From contig JADGJA010000565.1 of the NCBI GenBank assembly GCA_027596035.1, positions 1 to 14,967 of the forward strand: a DNA stretch of 14,967 nt. The letters are read 5' to 3'. The first letter of the stretch is position 1. Each line of letters opens with the position of its first letter. The notes beneath the pieces are model-generated. The model made no database searches and had not been told where the DNA came from. It was given only the letters and a program-made list of their open reading frames with translations. Position numbers and translations under genes: made by a program. Of this stretch, positions 1-8,833 are shown piece by piece. The DNA comes from Thoreauomyces humboldtii (Eukaryota > Chytridiomycota > Chytridiomycetes > Spizellomycetales > Powellomycetaceae).

Positions 1-386
1 CCCGCCAGTCTCGTTGGCTCGGAGATGTGGACAAGAGACAGGAGGCCTCCCGGGGGGTGGCGGGACAGGCGGAGGAACTGGGGGCGGATTTCCTGGAGGT
101 GGAGGGACCGGCGGAGGAACTGGAGGCGGATTTCCTGGAGGTGGAGGGACCGGCGGAGGGACCGGTGGAGGCTTCCCCGGGGGAGGCGCTGGAGGAGGAG
201 TCGGCACTGGACCGCTTACTGGTGGTGGAACCGGAGGCGGACTGGGCGGCATGGGAACCGGTACCGGAGGTGCTGGCGGCTTCGGTGGTCTGGGAGCTGG
301 GACTGGTGTCGGCGGCTTCGGCGGTGGAGGTTCAGCTGGTGGATTTGGTCTACGTGCGCTTCGCAGGCGGTGGTTTGGGTAGGTAG
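1..386 (+). CDS. Gly-rich repeat protein, 3' end only (5' end outside window)
   Basis: The reading frame is open from the left edge (codons from base 2) and is almost entirely Gly with Thr, Pro and Phe. A 14-residue unit, GGGTGGGFPGGGGT, occurs twice exactly (68-109 and 110-151) and a third time diverged (152-193); a Gly/Thr/Val/Leu tail follows. Read straight through, it stops at 380-382 with an Arg-rich end (LRALRRRWFG). That end breaks the composition abruptly. Removing a 61-nt GT-AG intron (306-366) restores a Gly-rich end (GGGLGR) and stops at 384-386; I prefer this model because 61 nt matches the other introns here. The first ~22 codons have no upstream ATG in view, so this is a C-terminal fragment. 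No RGG motif, cysteine pattern or membrane segment is visible and I do not recognise the family. Gly-rich tails of this kind occur in secreted, cell-wall and low-complexity cytosolic proteins. The gene converges on HIS4. Confidence 0.5.
   Translation, partial: RQSRWLGDVDKRQEASRGVAGQAEELGADFLEVEGPAEELEADFLEVEGPAEGPVEASPGEALEEESALDRLLVVEPEADWAAWEPVPEVLAASVVWELGLVSAASAVEVQLVDLVYVRFAGGGLGR
68..193 (+). repeat. 42-bp tandem repeat coding for a 14-residue Gly-rich unit, 3 copies
   Basis: Copies at 68-109 and 110-151 differ by a single base (g/a). The copy at 152-193 is diverged, mainly at third codon positions, but still encodes a close version of the unit (GGGTGGGFPGGGAG). The unit length is a multiple of three, so copy-number change would keep the frame. 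Confidence 0.85.
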
Positions 387-646
387 CGGTGAAGCAGCTT
401 TAGGGAACGTGACGAACTTTGCGGTGTTAGTTAGTCTGAAGGCAATCAAATGAATTGAGCGAAAGACTTGGGAACGCCCACACCAACTGCAGGTTAGAGA
501 GCTAAGATCCGTGCTTGTCTTTGCCGAGGAAGACGATCTCAGCCTCATCTTCTCTTCGGCACGCTTGCGAAATTCCAACATAAGATATGATAAATTTGAA
601 AATGGAAACAAACCAGAAACAGGACAACGCAAGTATACGAATGACT

Positions 647-3480
647 CTACGCTCGCCTAATGTCTTTCAAGCGGATTGCAACAGCATTCCTGTGAGCCTC
701 GAGGCCTTCCACCTCTGCCAGCGTCGTAACCGTGTCCCCGATGGCATTCAATCCCTCCTTCGTAAGCTTCTGCGATGTGATGTGCTTGACGAACGTGAGC
801 GTGTTAACGCCAGAGTACATGCGAGCGTACCCATATGTGGGAAGAGTGTGGTTAGTACCCGAAGCGTAATCTCCGCAGCTGAAACACATAGCGAAGCAGA
901 TTGTCAGTCGGTGAAGCGGAATGAAGCTCCCCACGTCAATTTCCAAATGTGATTCCTGGTCTTTACCTTTCCGGGGACCACGGTCCGACGAACACGCTCC
1001 CGGCATTGTCGACAGCCTCCGCGACCTCCTCGGCCTTGTCGCAGTGCAGGATAAGGTGCTCGGGTGCGTACGCGTTGCTGAATCGCATGCCCTCCTCCAC
1101 GGTGGATACCTCAAGGACAAAACTCTTGCCGATGCTTTCCCTCACGATGTTTCGCCGAGGCAGCGCCTCGCCTTGCTTGCTGACCTCATCGTGAATGGCC
1201 TCGAGTTGCGCTGACGAAAGACCGACGGCAACAAGGACGACCTGAGAATCTGTCCCGTGCTCGGCTTGCGACAGGAGGTCGGAAGCAACGTACGATGGGA
1301 CGGATGTGCTGTCGGCGATGACGAGGAGCTCGGATGGTCCCGCCGGCATGTCGATCGAAACCATGGCTGAGTTATCGCTCTAATGAATATACACTACATG
1401 AGTAAACGCTCGGTGGATTCGCAGAAAACCCTGCGACGCTTACCTGAGCGACCATCTTGGCGGCAGTAACATACTGGTTGCCGGGGCCGCAAATTTTGTC
1501 GACCTTGGGGACCGTCTCGGTTCCGTACGCCATTGCTGCCACGGCCTGTGCGCCTCCGGCGACCAGGATGCAGCTTGCACCGACCTTGTTGGCTACATAG
1601 ACGACCTCGGGGGCAATGGTTCCATCGCTTCTTGGCGGGGTCGCGACCACAATCTCCTTGCATCCCGCCACCATTGCGGGAATACCCAGCATGAGGGTAC
1701 TAGAGGGCAAAACCGCCGTACCACCGGGCACATAAAGACCGACGCGTTCGATAGGTCTGAAGAATCTAGTGCATACCACTCCTGGCATGGTCTCGACCGT
1801 CAAGACCTCTCGATCAAGCTGAGCTTCGTGAAATGCCGTGATGTTATCATATGCCTGATCGATCGCCTTCTTGACCTTGTCCGAGATGGCCATCAACGCA
1901 GGAGGGAATGGAGCTTGGAGGACAGGTGTCTCCAGATGGACATTGTCGAAGCGTGCAGTGAGAGAAAGGAGAGCGCTGTCACCACCAAGGCGTACGGCCT
2001 CAACGATGGGTCTTACGCGGGAGAGAATCTCGGTGGTGTTGATGATAGGTCGAAGGAGAAGAGACTTGCGTTCTTCGGCGGAGGTACGAGCGTGGACGTA
2101 CGATTTCATGCGAATTGGCTTCGGCGCAATGGCTTCGGTCCCGCCGTTGGCCTGTTTCGACTCGGGGAGCGGCGTTGCAACTGGCGGGTTCGCTGCTGAA
2201 GGAGCGGATGTGGCAACGACAGGCTTCTTTGACAGGTCCCACTTTGGCTTTGCGTCTCCAGCTCTGCGGTTGACGGCCTTGGCTCGTCTGTCTAATTGCT
2301 TCTCCACATCGGCAAGAGTAACGCCATTCGCTACGCACTTTGTTAACGCGAAGTAGATCAAATCCGCCGCCTCCCACGCAATATCATCCGGTGTGGTGGC
2401 CTCGACGAGCTCGTCTGCCTCCTCCATAATCTTGGAGTGAAGGAGCACAGGGTCTTCGAACAGTCTTCGAGTATACGATCCGGCAGGTGCTTCGGCCTTA
2501 CGCGCCTGAAGGACAGCCTGCAGTGCAGTCAGGCCCTTGTCCGGACCAAAGCATGTGCGCGTGTCCTTGTGGCAGAACCCAGGCGCCTGCTGCTCAACGA
2601 CAAACAGCAGAGCGTCTCCGTCGCAGTCCTGCGCAACGCGAACGAGCCTCTGAGTCGCACCCGAGGATGCGCCCTTGTACCAAAGTCCTCGGGCACGGGA
2701 CTGATAAACGCCAGTACGGGTGCGAAGTGCCTCGGCGATGCTCTCCCGAGACGAGTAACAAAGACCGAGAGCTACCCGCTGCTCGTCGACCACCACAGTT
2801 GCAAAGAGCCCGTCCTGTCGGTCGCTGGTGAGCGGCGCCGAGAAAGCGTCGCCGAGGGTAAGGCCGGGGCCGTCCTTGGGAGCGGAGTGAGCAATGTGGT
2901 CCGTAGGGGTGACGAGGTCCACATCGTGCTTGTCCCAGGCCGCGATCGAGGCTGCCGTGGTTGCGGGTGCGTCAGGTATACGAACCGAGATGCGGCTGCG
3001 CGTGAAGTTTTCCGTAGCCTCCCGGATACGCTTGACGTGGTGCGTAAGCTCGTTGCTGGCCTTTGCGTCGTCGGCAGCAGGAGACATTCCCGTGATGGTA
3101 AAGAGATATCCATATGCTTGATCGGTAAGAGGCGGTGCGGGTGTTGAGCTGGTTTGTTGCTTCCAGTCCAAGGTGATGGAAAGTACAACACGATCCAAGG
3201 ATACGTGCTCAAGGAGTTCCGCTACGAAGGGAGCAGCAACGGGCACAACAACTTTGGAAGCTCCAGCTTGCAGAACTGCTATTGCGGCTTCGAGGCTTCC
3301 GGTTTGTGATGGCTCAAACTCCACCCAGCAGGATGTGGATGCGAGGAGAGGCGCTACAGCGGCAAGGCCTTGGTCGGAGATCGATACGTTTGTGAGGAGG
3401 ACGTCGCCTACAAGGGCGAACGAGGTGAGAGCAGCGGGGTCCTCCTGCGCCTGAGCAAGGGACAAGGACGGTAGGATCAT
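647..3480 (-). CDS. HIS4: Trifunctional histidine biosynthesis protein HIS4 (PRA-CH / PRA-PH / histidinol dehydrogenase)
   Basis: Cytosolic enzyme for histidine steps 2, 3 and the last two: phosphoribosyl-ATP pyrophosphohydrolase, phosphoribosyl-AMP cyclohydrolase and NAD-linked oxidation of L-histidinol to histidine. Exons are 3480-1444, 1379-967 and 878-647 (introns 64 and 88 nt, phases 0 and 2), giving 893 residues. Domains in order: an N-terminal region of ~1-215; PRA-CH ~222-312 with DCDGDA at 285-290 and the Cys pair C303/C310; PRA-PH ~316-405 ([23 protein letters not shown]); a Pro/Ala linker of ~420-455; then HisD to the end, with [53 protein letters not shown] and [14 protein letters not shown]. 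Both junctions fall inside conserved HisD blocks ([21 protein letters not shown] and [17 protein letters not shown]), so they are secure. S. cerevisiae His4 is ~800 residues; the extra length lies in the N-terminal region and linker. The start is the first ATG, and its MILPSLSL resembles the yeast N-terminus. Start and exons are confident. Confidence 0.97.
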
Positions 3481-3632
3481 GCTTGCTGGAGTGGCTCGTG
3501 GCGGTGAAGGACAGGGAAAGGTCGCAACGTTTACAGACTGTTGGAGAATGCTTAGGTTTGTCCCTCTCGTCCGTCTCCTTGGAGTTGGCGGTGGAAAGTG
3601 GAAGTGGGCGATAGCGATCTCTCAGCCGAAAG

Positions 3633-3639
3633 TGACTCA
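3633..3639. promoter_or_regulatory. Gcn4/Cpc1-type general amino acid control site TGACTCA
   Basis: A perfect 7-bp TGACTCA lies 153 bp upstream of the HIS4 ATG and runs straight into a short (TCA)n tract (3637-3653). In ascomycetes this is the Gcn4/Cpc1 site that induces amino acid genes on starvation, and HIS4 is the classic target. Its use in this organism is inferred from motif and position. Confidence 0.65.
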
Positions 3640-3707
3640 TCATCATCATCATCTTCCGATGGATCGCACAGCCATCGGCCAAGTCTAAGCCACCTCAACG
3701 CGCACCC

Positions 3708-3715
3708 TTTAAATA
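3708..3715 (-). promoter_or_regulatory. AT-rich TATA-like element (TATTTAAA) upstream of HIS4
   Basis: An AT-only octamer in a GC-rich stretch, 228-235 bp upstream of the HIS4 start and beyond the TGACTCA site. The position suits a core promoter only if the 5' UTR is long; the motif alone is weak evidence. Confidence 0.25.
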
Positions 3716-3743
3716 GCTGACCACCGCGCAGAATGAGGCTAGA

Positions 3744-4691
3744 ATGTACTTCATCTCGAACTGCATTTCTCATCTCCTTCCGACGTGTCATTCCTACGAT
3801 GGTGCCCTCCATCCATCCATCCTCCATGTGCCCGGTAAGCTACTCCGTTTTCAGAGTCATCGACGAGGTGCTTCGCCAGCCTTTTTCTTCATAAGCAGAC
3901 ATTCCCCGGCATGCAGATGCCTTGGGTTGGCCGCTTGGCTAGTAACGTTTCTAACTGTAAGTCACTTGACCTGTAAGTTACTTGACCTCATCATCTCACT
4001 GAGCAGGTATCTCACGAGGGATTCCTGTTTACATGCAGAGACTTCTTCGCTTGTTGCAATAACTGCGCACGCTTCCTTTGGGAATAACTGCAACAACTGC
4101 GCAATACCTCTCCACTTCCTCCTCATTAAATCCTCCTCAACCTCGTAACGCATGTTGCTCGCTAGAACGGTAGACTATAAACAAGACTGAAGACACCCTC
4201 GTCTAGCAGCGTCCCCCTAGCCACTTTGGCCTCACAACGACTTCTGGCTCCACCATCTCCTGCTCGCGAGAAGATGGAGGAACAAACCAGGCCCAGGCAA
4301 CTTGCATGGGTTTGCCGTGGAGCGCTCTATCCTTCGCGAAATTGGCTTGAAGCGCAACTCTTTGAAACTTATAAGATTCAGCGCATCGCGTCTGCGCATG
4401 TGTGGGAATCTTTTCGGGGCATGCCAAAGACTCGGGGCACTCGCCAGGAGTATTATTTCGCGCATGCCCATGGAAGGCAGCCTAACACAGACAACGTTCG
4501 CATGTTTCAACATCATGTTATCATCATCATTTACCAAGAGGACGTGAACGTGAAATTGAGTCCCACGTCTTTGCAGGCTTTCAACAACCTGCTCGACATA
4601 TCCACCTTGGCTACATAATTTTCCTGTTATCTATCGTTCTCTTCGTTAACATTAATGATGAAAGTGCAGTAAACGTTCTCTTCTTTCGGAT
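3744..4691. other. Gene-free stretch between HIS4 and the ceramidase gene
   Basis: Open frames exist on both strands (for example 3744-4148 +, 4226-4618 +, 3962-4153 -). None shows a recognisable family, consistent codon bias or conserved motifs, and the longer plus-strand one at 4226 begins at TTG. Visible structure is limited to a 16-bp tandem repeat with splice-donor-like starts at 3957-3988, and repeated AATAACTGC / ACTGCGCA words around 4055-4112. The stretch must hold the 3' end of the ceramidase gene and the distal HIS4 promoter. A non-coding transcript or a small unspliced-looking gene cannot be excluded. Confidence 0.4.
3957..3988 (+). repeat. 16-bp tandem direct repeat, two copies, each starting with GTAAGT
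   Basis: 3957-3972 reads gtaagtcacttgacct and 3973-3988 gtaagttacttgacct; they differ at one base. Both copies start with the consensus 5' splice donor GTAAGT on the plus strand, and a CAG acceptor-like site follows near 4005-4007. No supported gene surrounds it. Confidence 0.8.
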
Positions 4692-5674
4692 CTACGATCG
4701 CTTGGATTTTCCCTTGGCGTCCACTGTGATCACGGGCATGAGGAATCCCCACATCTGCACCTCAAAGTCCCTCTTTCCCATAGCGAGCAGCCTGCACTTC
4801 TGAGCCGCGACGATCCCAACGTAACCAGCGAACCCGCTCAAGAAGTGCCACCATCCGTGGAGCTCGAGCAGCGGCCTGAGGGGGTAACCCATCTCGATCC
4901 TCGCGTGCTGGAGTTTTCCGCACTGGACCTGGTCCACGCTCCAGAGGATCACCGCGAGGATCATGGACGAGATGGAGAGAGCGGAGAGTCGCACGAGACT
5001 CCAGGCGTGAGCGGGCGAGACGGTGCGGTGGATGCGACGGATGTTGTTGAGACCCAGAGTGATCTGGGCGAGCGTGAGCAAGCCGAACGCTGCTTGGAAG
5101 AAGATGGGGGTCTCGAGGATGACGTAGGAGGCTGTGACGAGGACGAAGACGGTGGACATCAGAGCCACCGTCATTGGTGCGGGCTTGAAAGAATACATCT
5201 GAATGCTATCAAAGGCAGATAATCGGATCAGATGTCAGATAAAACAGGGAAATTGGATCTGAGTGGTTGAACGCACTGGCTGTAAACAAAGGTGCACGTG
5301 GCAAGCAGCATAGGCAGCTCGTCCAGCAGCTGCATCTCGTAGGTCAACGTCCCGTGGAACAAGGCTGATCCGCATCCGACCAGACCGAGAGCAACGTAGC
5401 TGACGATCATCCTCGACTCTGATCCCGTCCTGAGGCACGACCAAACTCCGAGCGCAGCGAGAAAGATGAACCCGACATTGGTGAGGGTGTTCCAGAACTC
5501 GGCGATCGAGTGGGTGACAATGTAGTTTTCCTCGCACCAGTCTAGCGTCGCCGTTGGAGGACCCCATCGTCCAGCATTGCCTATGTTGACCGGATAAGAG
5601 GCTCCAGAGCCTCCAAACAGGGAGGTCATGTTAAAACCATTGTTCTCGGCAACCACCGGTGTGTCGTGCGCCAT
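4692..5674 (-). CDS. YPC1: Alkaline ceramidase (Ypc1/Ydc1/ACER family)
   Basis: Integral membrane hydrolase of the ER/Golgi that splits ceramides (phyto- and dihydroceramide in yeast) into a long-chain base and fatty acid. Exons are 5674-5277 and 5205-4692, with a 71-nt phase-2 intron (donor GTGCGT, acceptor GATAG), giving 303 residues; yeast and human members are about 265-320. Family signatures in order: DWCEENY 45-51, IAEFWNT 57-63, GSALFHGTLTYEMQLLDELP 102-121, and HGWWHFLSGF 249-258. By analogy with ACER3, S103, H107, H249 and H253 would form the zinc-dependent active site and D118 (LLDELP) is also conserved. Several hydrophobic helices are evident, consistent with the seven of the family. 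The frame continues upstream without a stop but contains no earlier ATG (the codon at 5740 is TTG), so the ATG at 5674 is taken. Its 5' end lies 198 bp from the ArfGAP stop, in tandem. YPC1 versus YDC1 cannot be told apart by sequence reading. Confidence 0.93.
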
Positions 5675-5872
5675 AATGCTATCGCGAAGAATCGAGGGAT
5701 CTACGCTTGGAAAAGTTTGGAAGAAATGGCGAGGAGTCAACCACGCCAGCCCAGCCGTTACCTGGTAAATGAACTGTCGACCCAGCGGCCTGCAAAAGAA
5801 CCTTCTTACCCTGTACGCGGTCTAACGAAAATTCGATTCAGTGGATAAGGGAAAGATGAGGAGCAGCCCAGC

Positions 5873-7802
5873 TCAGAAGTCTTGCCACTCGTCGTCGGCC
5901 TTGGGTTCCTTCTGTCTTGGCACCGCTGCGGAAGCAGCCGCCGCGACCGTCGTCGTCCCGTAACTCTGCGCCTTCTCTTGCGTTGCCGGCCCACCACTAG
6001 TATAGCCAGTCCCACCGTAGCCTGAAGCTCCCATCCCCGCCCCAGCTCCTCCGCCGCCACTCGTGTTCCAATCGTCGGCTGGTTGATGCGTGACTGCACC
6101 CCCTGTTGTGGCTGCGGGCTTGTCCCAGTCAGACCATAGATCGTCCGAACCCGGAGCAGCGGCAGTGTTTCCATCACGAAGATTCCAGTCATCGTGATGG
6201 GAATCGTCATGAGCTCCCCGCGCGGACGAGAAGCCGCCCTGCTGCGGTGGTGGACGGCTTCCGTTAGCCGGTGCGTACCCTCCTGCTTGATTGACGAAAT
6301 TCGTGGCAAAATTTCCCGCAAAGTTGAAGCCCTTTTGGCCAGCGTCCGTCACCTGAAGGCTGAGGTTAAACACTGGAAATCGTTTTGGACAAAATACTGG
6401 ATTTTTTCAATCAAACCTTAGATCCAAAGCTTGTAACAGATCGCGAGAGGTTATCCTTGAAGTTAGGGTCACGAACAGCGGCGGCAGTGGGTTGAATGAC
6501 GTTCTCTGCTACTTTCTGCCCAAGTTGCTCGGCTCCTTGGGCAGCGAGCTTGGATCCCTCTACGACAGCATTGCCGAGTACCCCGGCCAGGGATGTTAGC
6601 GTCGGGGCTAGGAAGCTCCATCCCTTCGAGACCGCAGCGATCGGGTCATCAAGAATATTCACATTCCCGCCACCACCATTGTTGGCGGAAGGAGGGGTGT
6701 CTGCGGAATTGGAGAGATGTGAGTTGGCTGCCCACACCCAATTTCATAGGCAAAGCATGTCCCTTACATGCGGAGTTGCCAAAGCCCTGGTACTTGCCGC
6801 CCTGATTGGGGGGCACCTCGGTGGATCGGTTGGCATTCTCAGCGCCTTTACGCTAAAGCATGCCCAACTTCAGTATTGAATGCATGCAATGTCCAGTGTC
6901 GGTGTAAGGCGAACACACCGCAAAGTACTCTTCGTTTCGCGACTTCTGGTCAAGGTTGCCGCCTTGGTATCCTTCACCTCCCTGTCCGCTAGCCTGGTAT
7001 CCACCATTTCCCGATCCAGCGTACATGCCGCCTCCGCTGGCGAGGTTGCTCGTCCTTCCCAACGCCGGGGACCCCGTTGGTCGTGGGGACGCAGTGCCCC
7101 GTGGTGAGTCAACCTTAGTGGATCGAGGTGGGGCCGTCCACGGGCGTCCCTCGCATTCAGCGTTTAACTAAGATTGCGACACGCGTCAGAATCCCATTGA
7201 AACGCCATCTTTTGGTTTGCGCTGCTACCTTCTCGCGGTACTGCTGGGCCCACTCGCTATTCGTGGCAGGTGAAGAGACTATCAGCTCCAAGACCTCAGC
7301 ATCGTTCTCGTAAGGTATTCACCGTACCTATCATATTTCTCCTGGATGGTCATGTTCGGTGAATACTCTGAAAGCGATGTGAAATTAGTTCTCCTATAGT
7401 TGCGTACAGGTATTAGCGCTCGAGGAGCAGGAGTGACCACACACCCACCAGGAAACGTCTTGAAGAAGTCGTTACACTTCTTGTTGCCCCCGGTAGTCAT
7501 CCTTTTGACCTGGTCCTCGCTCCACTTGTCCATGGTCACAGACCGAACAAAGCTGAGATGTACGCCCTATCGTACAGAAAGAAAGCAGCCATTCTGTTAG
7601 AATCCACGTCCCACCTTGTTTATCTACACGGCTCAACAAAAAACACCCGTACCAAGCTCCTGTGCACGCCCGAGCACTCCAGGCAGAAGAAGATTCCCAG
7701 GGTGACTGAAGCCCACTGTGGGGCGTGAGCACCACAGTCGATGCATATCTTGTTGTCCTCCCTACGTTGAAGCTCCAGTAGCGTTTGCTTCAGCGGATCC
7801 AT
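5873..7802 (-). CDS. GCS1: ArfGAP zinc-finger protein of the Gcs1/ARFGAP1 type
   Basis: GTPase-activating protein for Arf1, acting at the Golgi and on COPI vesicles. Eight exons: 7802-7653, 7566-7449, 7367-7328, 7256-7229, 7167-6919, 6852-6768, 6700-6417 and 6352-5873; introns of 86, 81, 71, 61, 66, 67 and 64 nt; 477 residues. The ArfGAP domain (about 1-125) has the C4 zinc finger C20-x2-C23-x16-C40-x2-C43, with W30 and the arginine finger R48 in CSGVHR, then [15 protein letters not shown]. Downstream are [16 protein letters not shown] and GGKYQGFG, typical of the Gcs1 group. A Ser/Ala/Leu-rich region from about residue 243 ([14 protein letters not shown] onward) matches the lipid-packing amphipathic region of Gcs1. 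The tail is Gly/Asp/Trp-rich and ends DDEWQDF, like the acidic aromatic ends of Gcs1 proteins. The ATG in [12 protein letters not shown] matches the family start. Intron 2 (81 nt) has no in-frame stop, and intron 7 uses a poor donor (GTTTGA). The junctions at exons 3-4 are inferred from homology and frame. Confidence 0.93.
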
Positions 7803-8280
7803 GATGCCCACAGGTTTATTCTCTTGGCTAACTTGAATTACAAGAGCTGGGAAGATGGCGTTCATGCCGCCAGCGGTCATCCCGTCATGAACCTGTGCCG
7901 TGAACATGGCGCAGTTTCTCATTCGACACCCTCCATCAACCTCTGCAGAGCTCGACTCATAATCGTAGCCGAGGTCCTGTTGCGGAGTGAAACATCATGG
8001 AACAAATGGCCTGACGCAAGGTGGCAGGACCTTGCGTTGCCAGTACCCAAGAAGCTAGGGGAGGATGCCCTGAAATCTGAAGAAAGATCCGGAAGGCAAG
8101 GAGTATGGCTTCCATCGTCACATATATAAGCATTGGCATTGTACAGGTCCCTTCCGACAGACAGAGCTGAGACGATTGCATGTTCCCCTTAGATGGGCGA
8201 AAGAAGGTTGCTCTCTACGGTACTACAACTGTAACGAAGCTGACAGGAATCTGGGGATCTGAACGGGGTAAGGGGAGGTG

Positions 8281-8291
8281 TAGGGTTAGGG
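8281..8291 (+). promoter_or_regulatory. Telomere-like TAGGGTTAGGG motif (possible Tbf1-type site)
   Basis: Two overlapping TTAGGG-type units in a G-rich run, 543 bp upstream of RPL32 and 479 bp upstream of the ArfGAP start. Myb-type factors such as Tbf1 bind TTAGGG and control ribosomal protein genes in several fungi; here the role is an inference from proximity to RPL32. Confidence 0.4.
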
Positions 8292-8481
8292 CTCGTTCCT
8301 CTCGGTGCCTCGCCATCGGCGCTCGTTCCCCCAAGCTTCACTCGGCGCTCACAGAGACCGAATTGCCGAGACTACCCCTCGTCAGCGTCGCCACAAGAAG
8401 GTAAGCTTGCAAGATTTCTCATTGCTGATGGAAGAAATACCATATTTGCAGGCGTAGGTTCTGTGCGTTTGACGTGCGAGC

Positions 8482-8499
8482 GGATGGATGGATGGATGG
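8482..8499 (+). repeat. GGAT microsatellite
   Basis: Four and a half uninterrupted GGAT units, followed by imperfect ones to about 8517. It lies in the ArfGAP-RPL32 divergent region and is an ordinary simple repeat. Confidence 0.85.
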
Positions 8500-8833
8500 C
8501 GGGATGACTGGATGGATCGTGCCTCAGCTCAGGGGGAAATGACCCATGACCGGACGGACCACAGACGAACAGTCCGCCGAACATCGATCCAACGACCATG
8601 TCGCTGCAACGACCTGCTACGGAATTGCGACGATTGTTTCTCGATATTGCCGAGCGTCTTTCCAGCGACGGGGGATTCGGGACATGTGGCTCTCCACATG
8701 AAGGAGGAATGGGGAAGCGGCTGGTGTTACGTGGACTATATCTCGACCTGCCTGTCAGCGCAACGGCGAACTCCAACGGTCCCAAGTCAGAAGCGCTAAA
8801 CGGCTGCGTTTCGGCTTGTTTGTTATAGTCAAA

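Larger units (their letters stand above)
7803..8833. promoter_or_regulatory. Divergent promoter region between the ArfGAP gene (-) and RPL32 (+)
   Basis: 1,031 bp with no supported gene. It holds a telomere-like TAGGGTTAGGG (8281-8291), a plus-strand TATATAAG (8123-8130) and a GGAT microsatellite (8482-8499). Open frames here (for example 8488-8799 + and 8598-8828 +) have no recognisable product, and the first begins inside the microsatellite. A GTTATAG just before the RPL32 start (8823-8829) resembles a 3' splice site and could end a 5'-UTR intron. Confidence 0.5.

Noticed and set aside
348..366. A 19-nt micro-intron in the Gly-rich gene
   Set aside because: It would restore the Gly-rich frame, but a 61-nt intron (306-366) ending at the same acceptor does so too and matches the sizes of all other introns.
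3744..4148. 134-codon plus-strand frame starting MYFISNCISH
   Set aside because: Ser/Leu/His-rich translation without family motifs or codon bias; it spans the duplicated GTAAGT repeat and is best read as non-coding.
4226..4618. 130-codon plus-strand frame in the HIS4-ceramidase gap
   Set aside because: The nominal start is TTG, no recognised domain, and composition looks like random translation.
8488..8828. Overlapping plus-strand frames just before RPL32
   Set aside because: The first ATG lies inside the GGAT microsatellite, the translations match nothing, and the interval fits an RPL32 promoter or 5' UTR.
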